Assembly (NCBI GenBank): GCA_003453735.1 | Contig: DMNE01000302.1 | Span: 1,960 to 7,786 of the forward strand | DNA length: 5,827 nucleotides | DNA from: Nitrospiraceae bacterium | GTDB lineage: Bacteria; Nitrospirota; Thermodesulfovibrionia; Thermodesulfovibrionales; UBA9159 | Direction of reading: 5' to 3' | In this document: piece after piece, positions 1-3,988 of the stretch | How the letters are laid out: the number at the start of each line of letters is the position of its first letter | Numbering within the stretch: position 1 is the first letter of the stretch | The notes under the pieces: model-generated | The model's input: the letters and a program-made list of their open reading frames with translations, nothing else | Told to the model about the DNA's origin: nothing | Database searches by the model: none | Translations under genes and position numbers: made by a program

Positions 1-331
1 CCATCCTTCTCTTTATAAGCTTGATTGCTTGGCGTCACATCTTGATGCAGCGAAGCTAAAACCGGGCGACAAAGCTTTGATACATGCAGGTTTCGAAAGA
101 GTCGGCGGCCTTGTCAATTAAGGCGGGTAAGATCAGTCTCTGTAATCCTGCGGGGGTTAGGTGCTGCTAGCCGCAAACGAAAACTTTACTGCGCCTTCCG
201 GGAAACTGGGCAAGGCAGTGGGCAGAGTTCTTGCTGGATTGGCGGAGAATCACGGGGACAATATCACACCTAATTACATTGTCGTCAGAAGGTTTCCAGG
301 AATTCACCAATGCATGCATAAATTTCATTGA
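1..331 (+). pseudogene. Decayed gene of unknown function, 5' end outside the window
   Basis: One frame (codons starting at 2, 5, 8...) reads as protein-like from the window edge to TAA at 119-121, including AAKLKPGDKALIHAGFERVG. It reads as protein-like again from about 164 to TGA at 329-331, including GKLGKAVGRVLAGLAENHGD and PNYIVVRRFPGIH. Between them the same frame has stops at 119, 128, 143 and 158. Both halves lie in one frame and have ordinary amino-acid composition, so the simplest reading is a single gene whose middle has decayed. I do not recognise the family. Alternatively, the first 39 codons are the true C-terminus of one gene and 164-331 is a remnant of another. The end falls right at the start of the first Pho-box-like promoter. 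Confidence 0.4.
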
Positions 332-377
332 ACTGTAATCAAAATGTAAACAGCATGTAACTCTGAAATGTTATAAA
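322..377 (+). promoter_or_regulatory. Pho-box-like promoter 1 (four 11-bp repeats plus -10)
   Basis: Four 7-mers lie in exact 11-bp register: ATTTCAT (322), CTGTAAT (333), ATGTAAA (344) and ATGTAAC (355), with A-rich 4-bp spacers between most of them. TATAAA at 372-377 begins 10 bp after the last repeat. An 11-bp direct-repeat period, TGTNA-type core and no separate -35 are the known architecture of PhoB/PhoP-activated promoters. The same arrangement recurs at 2177 and 2840. That PhoB itself binds here is inference; another OmpR-family regulator could use the same layout. Confidence 0.65.
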
Positions 378-447
378 GTTAATAGTGAGCAGTCCACACC
401 AAGAAGCATCAACAGCGATATCCAATAGAAGAGCATAACTGTAACCG

Positions 448-582
448 ATGGAGAAGTTGACAAAATTTATTGATATGACTGAAGCCGATAAGGACAAAAG
501 CTTAAAGTCACATATAAAGTTAATTTCAACCGTAGAACCAGTAAGAGAGAGCTGAGAAATTATATGGATACTGAAGAAATAA
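448..582 (+). pseudogene. YezD/DUF2292-like small protein, copy 1 (internal TGA)
   Basis: Starting at ATG 448 the frame reads MEKLTKFIDMTEADKDKSLK and on to TGA at 553-555 (35 codons). It then continues without further stops as EIIWILKK to TAA at 580-582. With the TGA counted as a codon the length is 44, exactly that of copy 2 at 2288, which begins MDKLTKIIHL and also ends ILKK. The glycines and the FxG motif kept in the other two copies are lost here, so this copy is probably non-functional. An alternative is a frameshift near 553 into the frame that begins at ATG 564 (NYMDTEEISDDKSS). No strong ribosome binding site precedes the start. The gene lies about 70 bp downstream of the predicted transcription start of promoter 1. 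The family call is from pattern recognition on copy 3. Confidence 0.5.
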
Positions 583-758
583 GTGATGACAAGAGTTCTT
601 TGCTGACCGGCAAAAAGATCTGTGAGGCGCCAGAAAGCCCGAATCAGGAAAATAGTATTAACACGCTTAGACAACCGCGGATGATCCAAGGAATTCAACG
701 GAGGATAGTGGGAACAGCCCACAATCTCTTGAAGATCGTGGGAACGATCAAGAGATAA
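564..758 (+). CDS. Possible small ORF downstream of copy 1, unknown function
   Basis: A 64-codon frame from ATG 564, overlapping the end of the copy 1 gene in another frame. Its middle part, GKKICEAPESPNQ, resembles GREICAAVESWNQ translated from the matching place after copy 2 (2441-2479), with I-C, A, E-S and N-Q kept. That could mean both were once coding, or simply that the DNA segment was duplicated. The last third is low in complexity (IVGTAHNLLKIVGTIKR), and its DNA forms the hairpin at 725-755. No good ribosome binding site is seen. It may be the displaced C-terminal part of copy 1. Confidence 0.25.
   Translation: MDTEEISDDKSSLLTGKKICEAPESPNQENSINTLRQPRMIQGIQRRIVGTAHNLLKIVGTIKR
725..755 (+). 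other. Stem-loop: 12 paired bases with a 3-nt bulge
   Basis: TCTCTTGA (725-732) pairs with TCAAGAGA (748-755), and TCGT (736-739) pairs with ACGA (744-747). This leaves a GGGA tetraloop and an AGA bulge at 733-735. No T-run follows, so it is not a standard terminator. It lies between the small gene and the Vgb-like gene and could be an mRNA processing or stabilising element. The role is unknown. Confidence 0.4.
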
Positions 759-855
759 GAAACGCTGCTGACCGCCTTTTAGCCTAGGCTTGTCAGACAG
801 CTTCCCACGGTATGGAATTATTGATAAGTCAGCCTACTTGAAGTTGATAAAGAGG

Positions 856-912
856 CTCCAGATCCCGAAAGAAAAGGGATGCGGAGTCCAGAGTGATAAC
901 AGTACTGATCAC
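856..912 (+). other. Leader stem-loop and adjacent dyad upstream of the Vgb-like gene
   Basis: CTCC (856-859) pairs with GGAG (883-886), and ATCCC (862-866) pairs with GGGAT (876-880), around a 2x2 internal loop and a nine-base loop GAAAGAAAA. Immediately after, GTGAT (893-897) with ATCAC (908-912) and CAGT/ACTG (900-907) form a second, near-perfect dyad containing the palindrome CAGTACTG. Both lie within 80 bp upstream of the candidate starts at 936 and 963. They could be a leader RNA structure plus an operator. No known riboswitch class could be matched by eye. Confidence 0.4.
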
Positions 913-935
913 AGGGGGATCGTGGAATGTAATTA

Positions 936-1759
936 TTGGAGAAACAAAGCCTAAAGAAGAAAATGCTCGCGCCGGTTATTAAATATGCGGAAGGGCTAAG
1001 GATATTGGAGAAAGTTCCTGCCGCACGCTTAATTGACAGATTTCATGTACATGACTTCACGATGTTTCTCTTTCCTGCTATTTTGTTTCTTGCATTAAGT
1101 ATGGCGCATATAGCCGGTGCCGACACAATTAACGAGTTCACCGTCCCGAAAGCTAGCACCGGCCCTTTTGGGAGCACTACAGGCCCTGATGGCAATCTCT
1201 GGTTTGCTGAAAACGCCGGCAACAACATTGGGCAGATCATTATTGACGCTGCGATCACAATGATGCCCGTCCCGGCGGGCCGGCAATTCTTCGTTATCCC
1301 TCCAGTGGTCGCCCCGGTAATCAACGCAGTACCTGCTCAGGCAGTGCCGATCGGCATCGGCCCCTTGGCTGCCGGCGGAAATCAAGTCGCTATCCTGGAA
1401 GGACTTGGCCAATTTCCGGCCCCTGTGGATATATATTTCGCAATTAGCGCACAGGCAATAGACGCTGTTAACACTTGTATTTTGACCCCGACAGGCTTTC
1501 AGACAGTAGCTCAGGCAGGTCTTGTGCCATGGCTATCCAACACGTCTGGCAACATATCGCTTCTGTCAACGGGGATCTTCCAATATCACTAATCTTCCCA
1601 CGTGGAACATACAATTTATACCTTGCTGTCGTTCCTGCGGGCAGTATGGATACTTTCTACATGTGGCAAACAAGTTTCACTCCGAAGGTTTGGAAAAAAA
1701 TTGAAAGAAACCCTTCAGATCCGTCAAAGACAGAGATTGAGCAGCGGTTCTGGATGTGA
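936..1759 (+). pseudogene. Exported Vgb-like single-blade protein, frameshifted
   Basis: The first frame runs from TTG 936 to TAA at 1590-1592 (218 codons). Residues 43-62 form a signal peptide (MFLFPAILFLALSMAHIAGA, cleavage before D63), so the product would be periplasmic or secreted. Residues 65-102 match one blade of the virginiamycin-B-lyase-like propeller pattern (INEFTVP..., GPDGNLWFAENAGNNIGQI). After residue 115 comes a different domain with PVDIYFAISAQAID and LTPTGFQ...GLVPWLSNTSG. That domain's usual continuation, GDLPISL..GTYNLYLAVVPAGS and FYMWQTSFTP, lies in the -1 frame and runs to TGA at 1757-1759. The switch falls near 1554-1560, where one base has been lost or two gained. 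A Vgb-type propeller normally has six or seven blades, so one blade is unusual. Start is uncertain: TTG 936, ATG 963 (weak AAGAAG upstream) and ATG 1062 (directly at the signal peptide) are all possible, and none has a clear ribosome binding site. Enzyme activity is not implied by one blade. Confidence 0.6.
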
Positions 1760-1761
1760 GA

Positions 1762-1781
1762 CCCGGCGAGCATCTGCCGGG
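1762..1781 (+). other. GC-rich stem-loop after the Vgb-like gene
   Basis: CCCGGC (1762-1767) and GCCGGG (1776-1781) form a perfect 6-bp stem with an 8-nt loop, two bases after the TGA at 1759. An A-rich tract follows rather than a T-run, so a rho-independent terminator in the + direction is not supported. It may be a 3'-end stabilising structure. Confidence 0.4.
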
Positions 1782-2160
1782 AAAACAAGATCTGATAGGA
1801 CTTTAGTTTAGGTCTTCATCGGTATCTCGATATCCAGCAGTCGGCCTTCTTCCGACAGCCTTCATCAGCAACACGGAATGCAGTTACCACATATCCTCCA
1901 TAACGTCTTCCACGGCACGGTAAATACCGGCGAGATTGTCTTTAACGCCATCAGCCTGGACTGGCAAGAATTCTATATGCTTCCTATTCAAGGGAACGCA
2001 TGAGCGGCTTGAGCGCGTGCTTCGGTGGATGCTTCTTTCCCACAACGGTAATTGTGATCGATTCGGTTCTCCTCGGTAAATGCAGGATGGATTAAAAGGT
2101 GGCGCGGCGATACTCATGTCATGCAGAAAAATGCCCTAAAGATGAAAGAGAGGCAGGCTC
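1782..2160. other. Intergenic stretch with no convincing gene
   Basis: No frame here shows a start with a ribosome binding site, a recognisable motif or similarity to neighbouring genes. A small inverted repeat, GTCGG/CCGAC (about 1834-1850), is present. The longest reverse-strand frame (1884-2117) has a C-terminal part with plausible composition (PVQADGVKDNLAGIYRAVED), but its N-terminal half is Ser/Arg-rich and shadow-like. It could be a gene remnant; I do not call it. Confidence 0.3.
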
Positions 2161-2176
2161 TCACAAATTCACAAAT

Positions 2177-2221
2177 CTTTCATTGAATATTCATTAAAAT
2201 GTAACATTGAACTGTTACACT
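2177..2221 (+). promoter_or_regulatory. Pho-box-like promoter 2
   Basis: Three 7-mers lie in 11-bp register: CTTTCAT (2177), TATTCAT (2188) and ATGTAAC (2199). The first differs from the E. coli half-site CTGTCAT at one position. TACACT at 2216-2221 is a plausible -10, starting 10 bp after the last repeat, the same spacing as in promoter 1. A second symmetry overlaps it: TGTAACA (2200-2206) and TGTTACA (2213-2219) form a perfect dyad covering the -35/-10 interval. Confidence 0.6.
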
Positions 2222-2287
2222 ATGGCCGTAACGCAGAACATTAAGAAACTCCAACACCTATTCCCAAGAAGATAACAACGTCAAACG

Positions 2288-2422
2288 ATGGACAAGTTAA
2301 CGAAAATCATTCATTTGCTTGAAGCGCTCATGAAGGAGAAATTCACAGGCTCCATCAAGATTAAGTTCACCCGAGGAAACATTTCGATAGTAAAGAGATT
2401 TGAGGAGATTCTGAAAAAATAA
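2288..2422 (+). CDS. YezD/DUF2292-like small protein, copy 2
   Basis: A 44-codon gene from ATG 2288 to TAA 2420-2422, beginning MDKLTKIIHLLEALMKEKFT. It has a predicted amphipathic N-terminal helix (residues 2-17) followed by the FTGSIKIKFTRGNISIVKRF strand segment. It aligns without gaps over about 40 residues with copy 3 at 2967, keeping the start MD, K6, I8, L11, L14, E17, F19, G21, I23, I25, F27, G30, I32, V35 and two acidic residues near 39-40. The pattern F.G.I.I....G.I..V.K matches the DUF2292/YezD family, whose function is unknown. The protein is highly basic and probably cytosolic. No strong ribosome binding site lies at normal spacing. Pho-box-like promoter 2 lies 67 bp upstream. 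Its frame survives intact while neighbours are broken, which favours a real gene. Confidence 0.6.
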   Translation: MDKLTKIIHLLEALMKEKFTGSIKIKFTRGNISIVKRFEEILKK

Positions 2423-2434
2423 TCAGAGTCATAG

Positions 2435-2572
2435 GTGATCGGCAGGGAGATCTGTGCGGCAGTAGAAAGCTGGAATCAAGGGTCTGTCATGCCGGCTTTT
2501 ATGGCGGCAGACAGGCCGATGAAATGTGAAAAAAAAGATATGATAAAGAAGAATCCTTTAGTAGCTGATTGA
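2435..2572 (+). CDS. Possible small ORF after copy 2, unknown
   Basis: A GTG-started 45-codon frame, in the same frame as copy 2 and separated from it by TAA 2420 and TAG 2432. It contains GREICAAVESWNQ, which resembles GKKICEAPESPNQ downstream of copy 1, and a lysine-rich tail. It could be a decayed C-terminal extension of the small protein, or duplicated non-coding DNA. There is no clear ribosome binding site, and the hairpin at 2484-2514 lies inside it. Confidence 0.2.
   Translation: MIGREICAAVESWNQGSVMPAFMAADRPMKCEKKDMIKKNPLVAD
2484..2514 (+). other. Stem-loop with single-base bulge downstream of copy 2
   Basis: CTGTC (2484-2488) pairs with GACAG (2510-2514), and TGCCG (2490-2494) pairs with CGGCA (2505-2509), with A2489 bulged and a ten-base loop. 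That is ten base pairs, six of them G-C. No T-run follows, though an A8 tract begins at 2529. It may end or protect the short transcript from promoter 2, but the sequence does not prove it. Confidence 0.4.
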
Positions 2573-2760
2573 GTAGGTTGCCCTGATGAGCGCACAGCCT
2601 GAGGCCTTCAGAATAAGGCCAAAGACGTTAATTGAGTGAGGTAACCCCAGGAGGCTGCCGTGGATCGGTGGTCGAGCTGCTTGAGTGAGAGAATAACTCA
2701 AAATAGGTTAGCCACTCCCTCTTGGGCCTTGCATACTCGGTCTTCCGAGGTCTTGCCCTT
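2571..2760 (+). other. Structure-rich non-coding stretch; candidate RNA of unknown class
   Basis: No frame in this stretch is protein-like, yet pairings are dense. GGCCTT/AAGGCC is at 2603-2620, TTGAGT/ACTCAA at 2681-2701, and CTCGG-TCTT-CCGAG at 2736-2749 inside GGGC/GCCC (2724-2758). A long-range pair, GAGTG...TAACC (2634-2646) with GGTTA..CACTC (2706-2717), encloses the second hairpin. A near direct repeat, TTGAGTAGGTTGCC (about 2570) and TTGAGTGAGGTAACC (about 2632), is also present. It sits between copy 2 and promoter 3 and matches no RNA family I know. Chance pairing remains possible. Confidence 0.3.
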
Positions 2761-2839
2761 AAATTGGAACGCTCTGGCTTTTTTAAAATTTATTGAGAAA
2801 TAAATATGTGGGTATCTGGTTGGTTCTTTCTGAGTCAAA

Positions 2840-2885
2840 TTGTAACTCTATAGTAATAATATTTTAACAAAGCAAATGATAACAT
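2840..2885 (+). promoter_or_regulatory. Pho-box-like promoter 3
   Basis: TTGTAAC (2840), TAGTAAT (2851) and TTTTAAC (2862) lie in 11-bp register with AT-rich spacers. TAACAT at 2880-2885 is a plausible -10, starting 11 bp after the last repeat. The repeats are less regular than in promoters 1 and 2, but layout and position relative to the small gene are the same. It would drive copy 3, the SlyD-like pseudogene and tpsB, as no other promoter is evident before 3985. Confidence 0.5.
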
Positions 2886-2966
2886 AGCCGGAAACAACCA
2901 GTAATAAAGAAGGATCTCCGCGGACTTTTCTTAAATTTTTCAGAATGGGGGGTGGGAACGTTGTCT

Positions 2967-3158
2967 ATGGACAGGATGAAGAAGCTCATTGAAACGCTTC
3001 GGGTGCTTATACAAGAGGAATTCAACGGTCATATCAGGATCAATTTCAGCCAGGGAAGTATTGGGAGGGTCGAAAAGTCTGAAGAATTCGATGATACCAC
3101 ATTTGTTTCTGCTGCAGCGAAGAACAAAGGCAAAGGAAGAGAAGAAAAGTGCTTGTAA
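2967..3158 (+). CDS. YezD/DUF2292-like small protein, copy 3
   Basis: A 63-codon gene from ATG 2967 to TAA 3156-3158; GTG 2952 is an upstream alternative. I chose 2967 because the N-terminus then aligns residue for residue with copies 1 and 2 (MDRMKKLIETL / MDKLTKIIHLL). Residues 2-17 form an amphipathic helix. Residues 19-40 carry FNGHIRINFSQGSI and GRVEKSEE, matching the DUF2292/YezD pattern G.[VI].I....G.[VI]..[IV]EK.E[KE]. A polar tail, AAAKNKGKGREEK, follows, which copy 2 lacks. Function of the family is unknown. A G-run at 2946-2952 could serve as a distant ribosome binding site. The stop is 20 bp before the ATG of the SlyD-like gene, so the two are probably co-transcribed from promoter 3. 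Confidence 0.65.
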   Translation: MDRMKKLIETLRVLIQEEFNGHIRINFSQGSIGRVEKSEEFDDTTFVSAAAKNKGKGREEKCL

Positions 3159-3691
3159 TGACTATAGAGAGGATTCAGATGCAAAAGGCCGTTGCTTCGT
3201 CGCTTATCTGATTGTGCCAGTCATGGAAGAGTCAGTATCGTGCAACCTGGAGATATTGCAGATATCCACTTTCTCTGCAAATTTGAGACTGGGGAGATTG
3301 TGTTGGCACCAGACAGTGTAGCCGAAAATCAGCGGAAGTCGAATATCTTTATTGCAAGAAAGGAGGCCGGCGCTTTTCGGCCAGCGATCCTCCGGTGAAT
3401 TGTTCCCGCAAAGAGTGATGTGGCTTTCGAGTAGGAAATCCAAGGCCAGCTTGCCAGCATTGTGGTCGGCATCGTCGACATGGAGGAAGGTGAGAGCCGT
3501 CAGGCGGAGTTGACAGCAAAAGAGATAGCGGCCAGGGATAACTAGAATTATGTCACATATTTCTCACAAGGCCTTAGACCAAGGAAATGAAAATGACGGT
3601 GAGCGATTATCAGTCTTGAACCGGTAAATTCACGGGGGTAGGACAACCCTTTGCCCTCGATCCAGCGTTTCCAGGACAGCTAGATGCCATC

Positions 3692-3988
3692 ATGGGTCAG
3701 GATGTGGCTATTTATTGTTTCGCGAGACCCGGCGATTTGGTTGAGACACCGCTCGGATCCGGACTCATTCCTGAGAATGAACATAATTATTTGGTCGATA
3801 TCGATGCCTGCAAAGGCAGCGTGGTCGGGGGTTCCATGGTAGGGCCCATTGTCTATGTGAATGGTCAGGTTATCACCGTCGATTACGGTAACACGTTCGG
3901 CGGTAAAGGGTTCATCTGTCGTGTTGCAGTCCAAAAATCCAAAAAACTTGAGTGGCTAAGAAGTGTGGCAGGAGGTAGCGACAGGTGA
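3692..3988 (+). CDS. Open 3' part of the SlyD-like pseudogene (98 codons)
   Basis: This is the longest open stretch of the decayed gene, from ATG 3692 to TGA 3986-3988. It keeps the C-terminal half: RPGDLVETPLGSGLIPENEH, NYLVDIDACKG and VDYGNTFGGKGFICRVAVQ. No ribosome binding site precedes 3692, and coding similarity continues upstream of it (FTGVGQPFALDPAFPGQLDA), so it is not a natural N-terminus. Automatic annotation would probably list it as a hypothetical protein. It may still matter for translation of tpsB, whose start codon overlaps its stop. Confidence 0.4.
   Translation: MGQDVAIYCFARPGDLVETPLGSGLIPENEHNYLVDIDACKGSVVGGSMVGPIVYVNGQVITVDYGNTFGGKGFICRVAVQKSKKLEWLRSVAGGSDR
3970..3987 (+). 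promoter_or_regulatory. Ribosome binding site fixing the GTG start of tpsB
   Basis: AGGAGGT at 3970-3976 lies eight bases before GTG 3985-3987. It is the strongest ribosome binding site in the window and decides the upstream start of tpsB over the internal ATG at 4132. The GTG overlaps the TGA of the upstream frame (GTGA), a typical arrangement for translational coupling. Confidence 0.8.

Larger units (their letters stand above)
322..655 (+). repeat. Diverged duplicated segment, copy A (partner 2177-2500)
   Basis: This stretch and 2177-2500 share, in the same order, the 11-bp-repeat promoter, a small gene beginning with a near-identical codon string (ATGGA.AAGTT.AC.AAA), and a downstream block near 610-655 containing GATCTGTG, GAAAGC and GAATCA at matching spacings. 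Conservation in coding and non-coding parts indicates an old duplication of a DNA segment rather than convergence. Boundaries are approximate because the copies have diverged. Confidence 0.5.
2177..2500 (+). repeat. Diverged duplicated segment, copy B (partner 322-655)
   Basis: This is the partner of the segment at 322-655: promoter repeats, the small gene start (ATGGACAAGTTAACGAAAA) and the downstream block with GATCTGTG, GAAAGC and GAATCA follow in the same order and at similar distances. The third promoter/small-gene unit at 2840-3158 shares the promoter layout and the protein, but not the downstream block. Confidence 0.5.
3179..3988 (+). pseudogene. SlyD/FKBP-type peptidyl-prolyl isomerase-like protein, multiply disrupted
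   Basis: Joined by frame, the region reads as one protein. It starts at ATG 3179 after AGAGAGGA (3166-3173), with a signal-like hydrophobic stretch (FVAYLIVPVM) in the second frame. Next come VQPGDIADIHFLCKFETGEI (3240 on), AKSDVAFE-EIQGQLASIVVG and EEGESRQAELTAKEIAARD, then NYVTYFSQGLRP, KEMKMTVSDYQS and TGKFTGVGQPFALDPAFPG. The end is GQVITVDYGNTFGGKGFICR, like the SlyD C-terminal VDxNHPLAGKxLxF motif. FKBP hallmarks are GDxxxxxF...G near the start and the FE...L..xVG...GExR motif. Disruptions are TGA 3396, TAG 3432, TAG 3543, TGA 3617, a -1 shift near 3581 and at least one shift near 3190-3240. The TAG at 3432 sits where a Glu or Gln is expected between FE and EI. Prolyl isomerase activity is very unlikely. 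The PPIase call is family-pattern inference. Confidence 0.6.

Noticed and set aside
850..890. GEMM-type (c-di-GMP/cGAMP) riboswitch, because GGAUGCGGAGUCC resembles GGACGCAAAGCC
   Set aside because: The invariant AAAG segment is altered and no second stem with the expected GGUAGCC-like receptor follows; the likeness is partial.
1545..1575. Programmed -1 frameshift in the Vgb-like gene
   Set aside because: No X XXY YYZ slippery heptamer, no internal Shine-Dalgarno and no strong downstream stem are seen at the joint. Neighbouring genes are also decayed, so a simple indel is more likely.
1884..2117. Reverse-strand ORF of 77 codons
   Set aside because: No ribosome binding site or domain is seen and its first half is Ser/Arg/Pro-rich as in shadow frames. 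Only the last 25 residues look protein-like, which is not enough to call.
2582..2640. Hammerhead ribozyme, from CTGATGAG at about 2583
   Set aside because: The required GAAA core element and matching stem II are not found downstream.
2755..2785. Rho-independent terminator before the T-run at about 2778
   Set aside because: No stem of more than three base pairs lies directly before the T-run; the CTCGG/CCGAG hairpin ends about 30 bp earlier.
300..3200. CRISPR-like array, because of repeated short elements
   Set aside because: The repeats are either 11-bp spaced operator units or diverged gene copies; there are no uniform 25-40 bp repeats with equal-length spacers.
553..3619. Recoded stop codons (UGA as selenocysteine or tryptophan) explaining the in-frame stops
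   Set aside because: The broken frames contain TGA, TAG and TAA together with frameshifts, and the intact genes use TAA and TGA as normal terminators. No SECIS-like hairpin sits right after the TGA codons at 553, 3396 or 3617.
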